Positions 34,905-43,171 of a DNA stretch of 64,000 nucleotides are shown piece after piece. The translations under genes were made by a program, and so were the position numbers. A model generated the notes under the pieces. That model saw nothing but the letters and a program-made list of their open reading frames with translations, did not search any database and was not told where the DNA came from. The DNA comes from [Scytonema hofmanni] UTEX 2349 (GTDB lineage Bacteria; Cyanobacteriota; Cyanobacteriia; Cyanobacteriales; Nostocaceae): assembly GCF_000582685.1 (NCBI RefSeq), contig NZ_KK073768.1, positions 3,835,267-3,899,266 of the forward strand, read 5' to 3'. Numbering within the stretch: position 1 is the first letter of the stretch; each line of letters opens with the position of its first letter.

Positions 34905-35644
34905 GAGCGAGAATTTTGATTAATCTGGGCAAATTTGGCTTGTAGATTGTGGCAAGATCCATCATAAGCAATGCGTCCATTATCTAAAACGATCGCTCGT
35001 TGAGCATATTTTGCTGCTATCCCCAAATCATGCAAAACTGCGACAATTGTCATATTTTTCTGCAAGTGCAACTCAGATAAAGTCTGCATGACTTGTTGAG
35101 ATGCTATGATATCTAACCCTGTAATTGGTTCATCGGCTAGAAGAATGGACGGTGATTGAATTAAAGCACGAGCGATCGCTACTCGTTGTTGCTGTCCACC
35201 GCTCAGAGTACTGGTTTTTTGATAAGCTTGTTCTCTTAAGCCCAGCTGCTCTAATAACTGTAGTGCCAAACGCCGATCGCTTTTAGGAAATCCGAACAGG
35301 GTTTGCCAAGTTGTGTTTGCACTCAGACGTCCGCACAAAACATTTTCCACGGCAGATAATTGGCGAATCAATCCCCCACCTTGAAATAACATGGCAATAT
35401 CGCGACGAATTTGTGGTAGATTTCGGGAATTCATCGCTACACCATTAATATGGATGTTTCCGTGATGGATTGGCACTAACCCAACAAGCGATCGCAGTAA
35501 AGTAGACTTACCCGCACCATTAAGTCCGAGCAATACGACAAATTCACCACGTTTAATTTGGCAATTAATGCCTTTCAAGATCGGACGATTCAAAGATGCA
35601 GCATAAGCTGTCTCGACGTTATGACACTCAATGATGGAATTCAT
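34901..35644 (-). CDS. phnC: Phosphonate-type ABC transporter ATPase PhnC
   Basis: 247 residues, cytoplasmic ATP-binding subunit. Walker A GLNGAGKST at 40-48, Q-loop MLFQGGGLI near 86, signature LSGGQQQRVAIARAL at 147-161 and Walker B LLADEPITGLD near 168. The LVGLVPIHHGNIHINGV region and short length fit PhnC. It overlaps phnE and follows phnD after 174 bp that contains repeats. Confidence 0.93.
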   Translation of the reverse strand: MNSIIECHNVETAYAASLNRPILKGINCQIKRGEFVVLLGLNGAGKSTLLRSLVGLVPIHHGNIHINGVAMNSRNLPQIRRDIAMLFQGGGLIRQLSAVENVLCGRLSANTTWQTLFGFPKSDRRLALQLLEQLGLREQAYQKTSTLSGGQQQRVAIARALIQSPSILLADEPITGLDIIASQQVMQTLSELHLQKNMTIVAVLHDLGIAAKYAQRAIVLDNGRIAYDGSCHNLQAKFAQINQNSRS

Positions 35645-35653
35645 TATTAATTA

Positions 35654-35750
35654 GGCAATGGGCATTGGGCAATGGGCATTGGGCATCTGGTAAAAATTAA
35701 TTATGCGTTGCCCGAAACCCTTGTAGAGACGTAGCACTGCTACGTCTTTT
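35654..35750 (+). repeat. Heptamer array plus GTAGAGACG hairpin copy f
   Basis: GGGCAAT/GGGCATT heptamers (35654-35686) lead into the flank TAAAAATTAATTATGCGTT (35691-35709) and the hairpin AGACGTAGC-ACT-GCTACGTCT (35727-35747). A short further array lies at 35763-35780. All of it lies inside the phnD-phnC intergenic gap. Confidence 0.85.
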
Positions 35751-35818
35751 CTGGAAATGTCTATTGGGCATTGGGTATTGGTAATTCCTCCTTGTCCTCA
35801 TACCCATTAATTCCCAAA

Positions 35819-36793
35819 TTAGGGACTAATTCCCGCATTTTTGAGAGCTGCGCTGATTCCTGCTAAGTGTTGGTTATGATCTACTCTTACCAATTCTGTA
35901 GAGTTATATAAATTACGTAGCAGTTGGTTATTTGGTGATTGATTTAACTTGAGTAAAGCGTTAATAATTTTTTCCCGCATTGCGGAAGGAACATCATCAT
36001 CAATAGCAATACCGTGTGCGGGTACACCGGGAATTTTATGCAGAATTCGCAACTGACTTTTTTCAGCTTCGGTGATATACGGTGAATTGAGAGCATATTC
36101 TGACACCGCTGCTGCATCTGCCTGTCCGCGAATTACGGCTTGTAATGCTTTGCTGTAATTACCACCATAGGAAACTTGTCCAAAGAATCCGTCTAAGCGA
36201 TCGCGGTTTGGTACTAATTTTAATGTTACCAATTGACTAACTGGGAAAATAAATCCACTGCCAGAAGTCGGGGAGGTAAAAGCTATTCTTTTACCCCGCA
36301 GTTGTTCAAGAGTTGCTTTGGCTGAATTTCTCGTTTGCAAAGCACTATTTTTCGAGACAACAAATATTGAGTTATAAGTGTATCTTCCAGAATAGGTTGA
36401 ACGTACTTCTGCTAAATACAAGCGAGCGTTTGCTAATTCTTGCGCTTTCAATGCTGGACGGCTACTTAAAAAAGCGACATCAGCCCGATTTGCTCGCAAA
36501 GCTTCCACTGCCGCTGTATCATCGCCTACCTGCGCCTGTACTGGTATTTGCAGTTCTTTAGATAAAAATGCGGCGACAGCGTTGGCTTTATTTTGCAAGT
36601 CTGTAGAATCGGATCTAGTAGGAAAGATTATTGTTAAATTTTTCTGGTTTTGGGCAAGTAAAGTTGATGTTTGTTGATTGGTGGTAGGCTTGGCGATAGT
36701 CGCTTGCATCCCTCCAAATATGCTGACACACAAACCTGTAATCGCCATCAATCCAGCCCCAGCGCCAAGGAACCCTTTTTTGCTCACACCCAT
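35819..36793 (-). CDS. phnD: Phosphonate-type ABC transporter substrate-binding protein PhnD
   Basis: 324 residues, periplasmic. Signal segment at about 7-34 (GAGAGLMAITGLCVSIFGG), not a perfect lipobox. The mature protein has the PhnD/PhnS family pattern: IIFPTRSDSTDLQNKA, DDTAAVEALRANRADVAFLS, GKRIAFTSPTSGSGFIFP and GQADAAAVSEYAL. First gene of phnD-phnC-phnE. Start chosen at 36793 with GGAGAA upstream. Regulation by a Pho box could not be confirmed by eye. Confidence 0.9.
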   Translation of the reverse strand: MGVSKKGFLGAGAGLMAITGLCVSIFGGMQATIAKPTTNQQTSTLLAQNQKNLTIIFPTRSDSTDLQNKANAVAAFLSKELQIPVQAQVGDDTAAVEALRANRADVAFLSSRPALKAQELANARLYLAEVRSTYSGRYTYNSIFVVSKNSALQTRNSAKATLEQLRGKRIAFTSPTSGSGFIFPVSQLVTLKLVPNRDRLDGFFGQVSYGGNYSKALQAVIRGQADAAAVSEYALNSPYITEAEKSQLRILHKIPGVPAHGIAIDDDVPSAMREKIINALLKLNQSPNNQLLRNLYNSTELVRVDHNQHLAGISAALKNAGISP

Positions 36794-37383
36794 TTGTAAT
36801 TCTCCATTCGGAAATATTATTAGTATTTTTGCTAATTAGTTTCAATTAGTTTGTTAAAAAGCTTAGAGCTTTGAGGAACAAAAGTCAATATTATACCAAA
36901 TTTCATTTACAGACTTTTTTCTTCGAGACACTTTGCGATGGTGGTTTGCAGATGCCTGAGCGCGATCGCGCATCGAATACCCAAAAAAAAATACCCAACC
37001 CGTCTTTTCAGATTGGTTGAGTGTTTGGTGTCTTGCTTAATGCTATTGACTGTATCCTGTCAATTAAAAAAAATTCTACAGCTTATTTCATCAGACTTTT
37101 GTCATGACCTAAGCATGACTAAAGTACTGCAAACCCTATGTAGGTTGTCAAAAACCCCAGGTGGTGCGCGATCGCTCTCATGTCTCGACTCAATTAAAAA
37201 GGGCGATCGCTCTCAATACGCTGTTAAGGCAAGAGACGCGATAAATCGCCGTCTCTACAAAGGATTTGTTATTGTAAAGACGGCGATTTATCGCGTCTTT
37301 GTGATCTATAGTTTTTTACCTTATCCGAACTGTATTGCGATCGCTCTTTTATCTCGACTCAATTAAAAAGCGCGATCGCTTAT
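36794..37383. other. Intergenic region with nested repeats
   Basis: No gene accepted; a 142-codon plus-strand frame (36938-37366) is made of repeats and HIP1 sites. It holds two 44-bp direct repeats (37168-37211 and 37337-37380) of the form GCGATCGCT...CTCGACTCAATTAAAAAG...GCGATCGCT flanking a pair of mutually inverted hairpins. Confidence 0.65.
37168..37380. repeat. Direct-repeat-bounded double hairpin (copies d)
   Basis: The hairpins AGAGACGCGAT-AA-ATCGCCGTCTCT (37232-37256) and AAAGACGGCGAT-TT-ATCGCGTCTTT (37276-37300) are each self-complementary and also complementary to one another. 44-bp direct repeats ending in HIP1 sites bound the unit. Confidence 0.8.
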
Positions 37384-37505
37384 AGACTTCTTGCATAAAT
37401 CAAAAAAAGAACCCCACCCCGCCTTTGACTTACGTCAAAGTCTCCCCTCCCCGCAGGCGGGGAGGGGCTGGGGGTGGGGTGTTATGGGAATGAGTGCAAG
37501 AGGTC
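37384..37505. repeat. Palindromic miniature element, copy 4
   Basis: 122 bp with ends AGACTTCTTGCA/TGCAAGAGGTCT and the CACCCCGCC...CCCTCCCCGC-AG-GCGGGGAGGGG...GGGTGGGGTG core. Same ends and order as copy 1 at 8685, in the opposite orientation, directly downstream of the NTPase-TPR gene. Confidence 0.88.
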
Positions 37506-37523
37506 TTATATCTTGATAAAAAC

Positions 37524-40094
37524 TTAAGTCAGCGAAGATTGCAAGAACTTTCGCATAGATTGCGCTTCGATATACTCAGGGAAGATGCTTGAAAAGTCCT
37601 CCAAGTCACGAATTGCATCACGCATAGGCTCTAATAGTGCATGGCTGGAGAGAGCATAGTCATATAAGCCCTGTGATAATTCAACATTTCCACCAATTAG
37701 ATAGTAAAGAGCGAGATTAAAGGTATTGCCCCAGTCTTTAGCATCTTTTTGGTAATTTTGTTCAGCAAGTTTGGTGGCATTATTAAGGTCAACCCGTGCT
37801 TTGTCTACTTGGTTGAGAGCTTGATAGGCTAAGGCTCGGCTGTAAAGATACTCATCATCAGGTTTTAAGTTGATAGCACAGTTAAAGTTTTCAAGAGCTT
37901 CATTGTACCGCTTCAGCATCAGATAAGTTTGACCTCGATTTGCGATCGCCCAATCGAGTTTAGGATTTAATTCAATGGCTTGGTCAAAATCTTTAAGAGC
38001 TTCTGGGTAACGCTTCATTGAGCGATAAGTTTCACCTCGACTGGCAATTGCCCAGTCGAGTTTAGGATTTAATTCAATGGCTTGGTCAAAGTCTTTGAGC
38101 GCTTCTTCGTAACGCTCGATAAAGTGATAAGTTTCACCTCGACTAGCGATCGCCCAATTGGATTTAGGATTAAGTTCAATGGCACAGTTAAAGTCTTTGA
38201 GAGCTTCTTCGTAACGTTTCATCAAGCAGTAAGTTCGACCTCGATTTGCCATCGCCCAATCGAGTTTAGGATTTAATTCAATGGCACAGTCAAAGTCTTT
38301 GAGAGCTTCTTCGTAACGTTTCATCACGCGGTAAGTTTGACCTCGACCTGCCATCGCCAAATCAGATTTAGGATTAATTTCAATGGCACAGTCAAAGTCT
38401 TTGAGAGCTTCTTCGTAGCGCTCCATCCAGCGGTAAGTGTAACCTCGCCAACATAAAGCAATTAATCGGCACTGAGACTGAATTTCAGAATGCTCTAGCA
38501 GTGCCGTAAACATTTCCACAGTAACTTCATTACGTTTTTCTTCATAAGCCTTTAACCCATTGGCTAGCTGCTCCCCCCAGCGTTCAACTTCAGCATTATC
38601 CCCATTTTTACCAGCTTGCACCATCGTTTCTGCCCAACGCAAAGCAAAAGAACGTTGATTGTCGAAAGCAGCAAGGAATTCATTGAGAGCTATGGGCAAA
38701 CTTTTTTGCGGTGTTTGACATAAGCCGTGATACAAAACATTTAAAGCGTGACTTTGCCAAGTTGCGTCGCTGTATTTTTTCTCTTCATTTAGTTGCAGAT
38801 TATTTCGCAAAGTGTCGTAATATTCTCCTAACTTGCCATGAAGGTCAGCCCAACTTTGCGGGGAAGAAAGACGCTTGTGGCGGAGCATTTGCGTTTTTAC
38901 GACTTCATGATAAGCCCAGCCATCAGTACGTTCTTCAATAAACGGCATTTCTTTCAGCCAGTTAAAGAGATCGTCAGCTTCATTTTCCCCTCGCAATTTC
39001 GCCAAAACATCTCGATTTAAACTACGTGGAATTGCAGCATCCAAAGCTAATTGTCGCCGCTTGGGGTCGTCAATCCATTTTAAGAAGCGTTCTACAGCTG
39101 TACCACTAGGATCGCCTACTTGACTGGGGTCATTGGGACTTTCAGCCGCTAAAGTTGCCACTAATAGCGGCAAATGTCCAGAAAGACGTAAAATAACTTC
39201 AATAACCCGACTGTTAGTAATGCCTTTACGAGTCAAATACTGTTGAGCTTCTTCCTCCGTAAACGGTTCCAAAGGAAAACGAATCATTAACCCTTCGTAA
39301 GGCGCCCAATGATTTTTATCTAATTCTTGCCGTCCGGCGATAATAACTAATATATTTAGAGGTACTTCACCGTAACGACCTTCTAAAATTTCCCGCAGCC
39401 AGTTATCAAGAAAATCCTCGGTGGATTCATAAGTATCGAAAAACAGCGCTACGCCAGACTTATCGGCTAATTTGGAAATATCCTGCAAAAATAGCGGAGT
39501 CAGCACTTCCACAGGTTCTTGAATTAAGCGAACTTCGTCTTTATTGGTTAATTTCTTCGCTACATAAGATGCCCATTCCCCAGCTTGCGAGGCTACAGCA
39601 TCTTCATCTATAAAGTCAAATACAGCCCCCCCAACGGGAACTCGACGCGCTAAAAGCACACCTGTTTTTGCCACAGTTTTTCCCACAAAAGCGGAAAATC
39701 CTTGAGGTGCTTCGGGATCGCTTTCTAATTCTTGCCGCTTCTGACGATAAACTTTGTAGCGTTCTGTAAACTGCGGCAGTTTATAATTTTGCTGTTCCAA
39801 CTGTTCAGCCAAACGTCCCATAGCTTCGGGGACAGATTTTTCAATATCATTTGTATGAGCCGCGATGATTTTTGCTGACTCCGCCATTTTGCGAAACTGG
39901 CGCAACAGTGTGCTTTTACCTACACCCCCTTGACCCCAAACGTTAAACAGAAAGTGCCGACATGAGTCTTCCAGGGACAAGTCCATATTTTGACGAAACA
40001 GGCTAACTTGTTCTTCACGCCCGACAAAGCCTGATTGCTGCCGTTGCTGAAGGATATCTTGTAAGCTCTTGGGCTTTTTTTGGGGGTTATTCAC
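37524..40094 (-). CDS. P-loop NTPase (STAND-like) with TPR array
   Basis: 856 residues, no signal peptide or membrane span. GFVGREEQV (22-30) then Walker A GQGGVGKST (54-62), Walker B VALFFD (215-220) and a sensor-like IIAGRQEL (251-258) define an AAA/STAND-type module. A helical winged-helix-like middle follows (about 290-430). Residues about 560-770 hold six to seven TPRs that are unusually alike (RYEEALKDFDCAIELNPK), encoded by near-identical 102-bp DNA units. STAND proteins are signal-sensing switches in regulation, cell death or phage defence. No effector domain is visible at either end, so the output is unknown. A defence role would be speculation. Confidence 0.85.
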   Translation of the reverse strand: MNNPQKKPKSLQDILQQRQQSGFVGREEQVSLFRQNMDLSLEDSCRHFLFNVWGQGGVGKSTLLRQFRKMAESAKIIAAHTNDIEKSVPEAMGRLAEQLEQQNYKLPQFTERYKVYRQKRQELESDPEAPQGFSAFVGKTVAKTGVLLARRVPVGGAVFDFIDEDAVASQAGEWASYVAKKLTNKDEVRLIQEPVEVLTPLFLQDISKLADKSGVALFFDTYESTEDFLDNWLREILEGRYGEVPLNILVIIAGRQELDKNHWAPYEGLMIRFPLEPFTEEEAQQYLTRKGITNSRVIEVILRLSGHLPLLVATLAAESPNDPSQVGDPSGTAVERFLKWIDDPKRRQLALDAAIPRSLNRDVLAKLRGENEADDLFNWLKEMPFIEERTDGWAYHEVVKTQMLRHKRLSSPQSWADLHGKLGEYYDTLRNNLQLNEEKKYSDATWQSHALNVLYHGLCQTPQKSLPIALNEFLAAFDNQRSFALRWAETMVQAGKNGDNAEVERWGEQLANGLKAYEEKRNEVTVEMFTALLEHSEIQSQCRLIALCWRGYTYRWMERYEEALKDFDCAIEINPKSDLAMAGRGQTYRVMKRYEEALKDFDCAIELNPKLDWAMANRGRTYCLMKRYEEALKDFNCAIELNPKSNWAIASRGETYHFIERYEEALKDFDQAIELNPKLDWAIASRGETYRSMKRYPEALKDFDQAIELNPKLDWAIANRGQTYLMLKRYNEALENFNCAINLKPDDEYLYSRALAYQALNQVDKARVDLNNATKLAEQNYQKDAKDWGNTFNLALYYLIGGNVELSQGLYDYALSSHALLEPMRDAIRDLEDFSSIFPEYIEAQSMRKFLQSSLT

Positions 40095-40222
40095 TTCTGT
40101 TTGGGCTAGAGGTGCGATTACTTACAGGATAACTACTAATTATGCACCCCCGATTTCGGATTTTGAGAAATTCTTTTTAGTAGGTACGTTATATTATGTC
40201 CGCTTGATTACCGCTCTATATG

Positions 40223-40620
40223 AAACCCTATTTTCAGGTTAGTCCGCGCAGGGGGACTTTGTTTGTGTAGCCGCAATTTTAATCGTCGGGCTTCTTACCG
40301 TGTACACAGAACTCGGAAAAACCTCACCCTCGCTTTACCCTTGGGTAAATCTTTCTCTCTCCTTACTAAGGAGAGGGATGTCCGGAACGGACAGGGTGAG
40401 GTTTTTCAAGATTTTTGAGAAGCCCCGACGACTGGAAGTCGCACGCCAGATGCTTCAACGCGGGGAACCCGCGCAACGCACTGGCTTGGCTACACAAACA
40501 AAGTCCGCCTGCGCGGACTAATCTAAAAATAAAGAATAATAATTATGAAGCCCCGACGACTGGAAGTCGCGGCTACACAAACAAAGTCCGCCTGCGCGGA
40601 CTAATTTAAACATAGGGTTT
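40223..40620. repeat. 398-bp nested inverted-repeat element
   Basis: Outer ends AAACCCTAT/ATAGGGTTT; inside these TTAGTCCGCGCAGGGGGACT (40239) pairs with AGTCCGCCTGCGCGGACTAA, which occurs twice on the right (40502 and 40584), along with GACGACTGGAAGTCGC. In the centre GAAAAACCTCACCCT (40315-40329) pairs with AGGGTGAGGTTTTTC (40393-40407). No protein-coding capacity. MITE-like, apparently built by insertion into an existing element, upstream of the NTPase-TPR gene. Confidence 0.8.
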
Positions 40621-40653
40621 TAAATTTAATCTGGCAAGAGTAATAAAAACAAG

Positions 40654-40863
40654 GAACGTTCTCACTTCAAACAAGAACGTTCTCACTTGAAACAGGAACG
40701 TTCTCACTTGAAACAGGAACGTTCTCACTTGAAACAGGAACATTCTCACTTGAAACAGGAACGTTCTCACTTGAAACAGGAACGTTCTCACTTCAAACAG
40801 GAATGTTCTCACTTCAAACAGGAATGTTCTCACTTCAAACAGGAACGTTCTCACTTCAAACCC
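40654..40863. repeat. 21-bp tandem array, ten units
   Basis: Ten contiguous units of GAACGTTCTCACTTGAAACA plus G, with only a few substitutions (G/C at position 15; GAACATTC or GAATGTTC in three units). Each unit starts with the palindrome GAACGTTC. With a period that is a multiple of three, open frames exist on both strands (KQERSHL on plus, EVRTFLF on minus), but neither looks like a real protein. Confidence 0.95.
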
Positions 40864-41016
40864 CAAAATAAAAGCTTTGAACTCGGAACGTCTAGCTTTA
40901 CACCAAAACATCCAAATTCAAAGCTGAAAAATTTAACTTCCAAGTTAAAATCATCGAGTCCGCAAAGAGGGACTTTGTTCGTACAGCTAGCAAACTCTGT
41001 TCAGAGGATGCTAAAA

Positions 41017-41484
41017 TTACGATGTCTTTACTGGCACTCTCTTAGTTTTTCGAGCAAAGCGGCGCCCTAAATCATTGACCATTGAATCTAAACCAGTGCC
41101 TTTACCGCTTGCTTTGGCGTAATTGTAAACCATCAACCCCGCAGCATAAGCTTCACTACCCACTGCAACAGCAGTATCATCCACGAGTTCTTGCAGTTGC
41201 GTCAACGACAACAAAATTGGATACAACGCTTCAAATAGTTCGATATCCCGACGCATTTCATCCAAATCAAACGATCGCGGTAAAAAGTCTGGGTTTTGTG
41301 TCCCCACTTCCAGCGCTTTAATTACAAAAGCGCGACTTTTATCACCAAGCTTGGGTAAAGTTTTCCGATCTTCCGCTGTCAAATCAACCAAAAACGGTAA
41401 TTTTTGCCGAATAGTGGCGATCGCATCCATCACTGCCAGCCGATCTGATGCCGAAAGATTCGCACTGATTCGATTGTCTGCCAT
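41017..41484 (-). CDS. Conserved hypothetical protein
   Basis: 155 residues, soluble, mainly helical (LSASDRLAVMDAIATIRQKL, EMRRDIELFEALYPILLSL, LVDDTAVAVGSEAYAAGLMV), with a basic tail ending KTKRVPVKTS. I recall similar proteins of unknown function in cyanobacteria and other phyla. Start ATG at 41484; upstream AGTAAGAAAA is not a strong Shine-Dalgarno. Its neighbours are repeats on one side and a divergent diiron oxygenase gene on the other. Confidence 0.8.
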   Translation of the reverse strand: MADNRISANLSASDRLAVMDAIATIRQKLPFLVDLTAEDRKTLPKLGDKSRAFVIKALEVGTQNPDFLPRSFDLDEMRRDIELFEALYPILLSLTQLQELVDDTAVAVGSEAYAAGLMVYNYAKASGKGTGLDSMVNDLGRRFARKTKRVPVKTS

Positions 41485-42024
41485 TTTTCTTACTCCATTG
41501 AGTTTACTAAACTAAGTATTCCCAAAACGAGAGAGCGATCGCATCGGCATCATCTTTATTTTCCATCGCATAAGTGAAATTCGTCGTCAAGCTTTACGAC
41601 TATAAGATTGTAGACTGCAAAAACCCTTAACTTGTCACGTATCCTCTAACACTCAACTTTTACATCGCACCGCTATATTTACCCCAAGTCGCAAATCAGT
41701 AAACCAAAAGCAGAAGTAGGAAATGACAAGACCGTTTTGCAAACAAGCTCCCAAGACTCTCCCGCCTTGCACGTAGTTTTGGTTTTGACATTCATATTTC
41801 CAGGTGCAAGATTTGATAGAAAAAATTCTAAAAAAAAGCAGGCATCATCCGTAATGATTCAGATTGAATCTGTATACCTAAATATACTAAACCAACAAAA
41901 ACATTCTTCAACACTCAATTAAGTATCAATAATATTGAAATAATTGCAGTCAAGTAAGAAGAAAATAAATTGGTTTTAGTACACCTTTTCTACAGAGATC
42001 AAAAGAATTAATTCGAGGTTAATC
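41485..42024. other. Intergenic region upstream of the diiron oxygenase gene
   Basis: 540 bp, AT-rich, without arrays. A 61-codon frame at 41737-41922 has no features supporting it. TCGAGGTTAATC precedes the ATG at 42025. Likely holds promoters for both flanking genes. Confidence 0.55.
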
Positions 42025-43038
42025 ATGAACTGTACTGCTGTATTTAATCAACAAAGAAATATCTCTAACAACACAAATCAATCTCGTCGGCAAGAAACTT
42101 CCTATTCTCGGAACCTACTAGAGAAAATGAATGTAAACTGGCATAAACATGCTCGAGTTAAACAAAAAATCAATGAGCAGTCTAACCCAGAATTGACATT
42201 TGATGAAACAATATCCGACTTCCGCACTGATTTACTACCGTTTAAAGCACACCCTGACTTTTTAGCAGCACCAACACAGATGCAGACGAAAATTCTCTCT
42301 GCTGGTTGGATAGCTTATAACGAAAAGACTATCGATATCGAAGCGAAAGTGATTACGCCAGCCTGCAACCACATCATCTATAGAAGTGTACCAGGGGTAG
42401 AAGATGGAATTAGCCAACAGATTGCTAGTGAAACATTAGTAGATGAAGCTTATCATATACTGTTGGTAGTTAACGCTTGTCACATTACCAGAAAGCGTCG
42501 AGGTTTAGAGTCATTACGTTTACCAGAGTTCAATTTGGTAAGCAAGATGCAGCGTGAACAAGAACGTTATCCTGAAACTTGGCAAAAAACCCTGATTCAA
42601 GTAGCCACAGCCATTGTTTCTGAGGTATTTATCAGTGACTACTTGGATTTACTGTCGAATGATACGACGATCCAACCATTCAACCGCCTGACGGTTGCGA
42701 CACATAAACGTGATGAGCTTTCTCATAGTGGCATCTTCAAACATCTAGCCAAGTGCATTTATAGTGAGCTAACCCAAGAGCAAAAAGACTTTTTTATTGA
42801 AGTTTTACCTAAACCTGTGTTGTGGTTTGCTAATGTCGAGTTGAATGTTTGGCAAACGATGCTCGAACAAATTGGGTTTGTAAAAGCAGAATCAATGATT
42901 GCTGACTGTGCGGCAGCTAACGAAGTCAACTTGTTACGCATTGATTACTCTGAGTTAATCACTCTGGCTAGCGAGATGGGTATTTTAGACTCGCAACGTG
43001 GTGTCGATAGCTTTGCAAAAGCTGGCTTGTTTAATTAA
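42025..43038 (+). CDS. AurF-family diiron oxygenase
   Basis: 337 residues. The seven residues that bind the two irons in AurF (p-aminobenzoate N-oxygenase) can all be placed with matching spacing: Glu106, Glu141 and His144 (DEAYH), Glu200 (VSEVF), His227, Glu231 and His234 (HKRDELSH). The family oxidises amino groups to nitro groups, or performs related oxidations, in natural-product pathways. The substrate cannot be read from sequence. A class I amidotransferase gene follows 133 bp downstream on the same strand, so a small biosynthetic unit is possible. The N-terminal 60 residues are variable and probably flexible. Confidence 0.88.
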   Translation: MNCTAVFNQQRNISNNTNQSRRQETSYSRNLLEKMNVNWHKHARVKQKINEQSNPELTFDETISDFRTDLLPFKAHPDFLAAPTQMQTKILSAGWIAYNEKTIDIEAKVITPACNHIIYRSVPGVEDGISQQIASETLVDEAYHILLVVNACHITRKRRGLESLRLPEFNLVSKMQREQERYPETWQKTLIQVATAIVSEVFISDYLDLLSNDTTIQPFNRLTVATHKRDELSHSGIFKHLAKCIYSELTQEQKDFFIEVLPKPVLWFANVELNVWQTMLEQIGFVKAESMIADCAAANEVNLLRIDYSELITLASEMGILDSQRGVDSFAKAGLFN

Positions 43039-43171
43039 CTACTTTTAGACCATTTTGGATTTTAGATTGAGCATTGCCTTCTTGTTCTAGCTTGTAAGAA
43101 GATGTCTGTCGCAATCATTTTATTTCTCTTACTCCATAAGTCAATTCACTGCTTTATACATAAGAAAGATT

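Noticed and set aside
36938..37366. 142-codon plus-strand ORF
   Set aside because: It spans the direct repeats, hairpins and HIP1 sites and has no domain.
40300..40609. Two 64-73 codon ORFs upstream of the NTPase gene
   Set aside because: They are translations of the nested inverted-repeat element.
40654..40863. CRISPR-like array
   Set aside because: The 21-bp units are contiguous with no unique spacers, and no cas genes are near; it is a simple tandem repeat.
40606..41070. Coding ORFs on both strands through the 21-bp array (101 and 127 codons)
   Set aside because: They are open only because the period is a multiple of three; the products are heptad copies, and the plus frame runs into the 3' end of a better-supported minus-strand gene.
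41737..41922. 61-codon ORF before the diiron oxygenase gene
   Set aside because: No Shine-Dalgarno, no domain, AT-rich composition typical of non-coding DNA.
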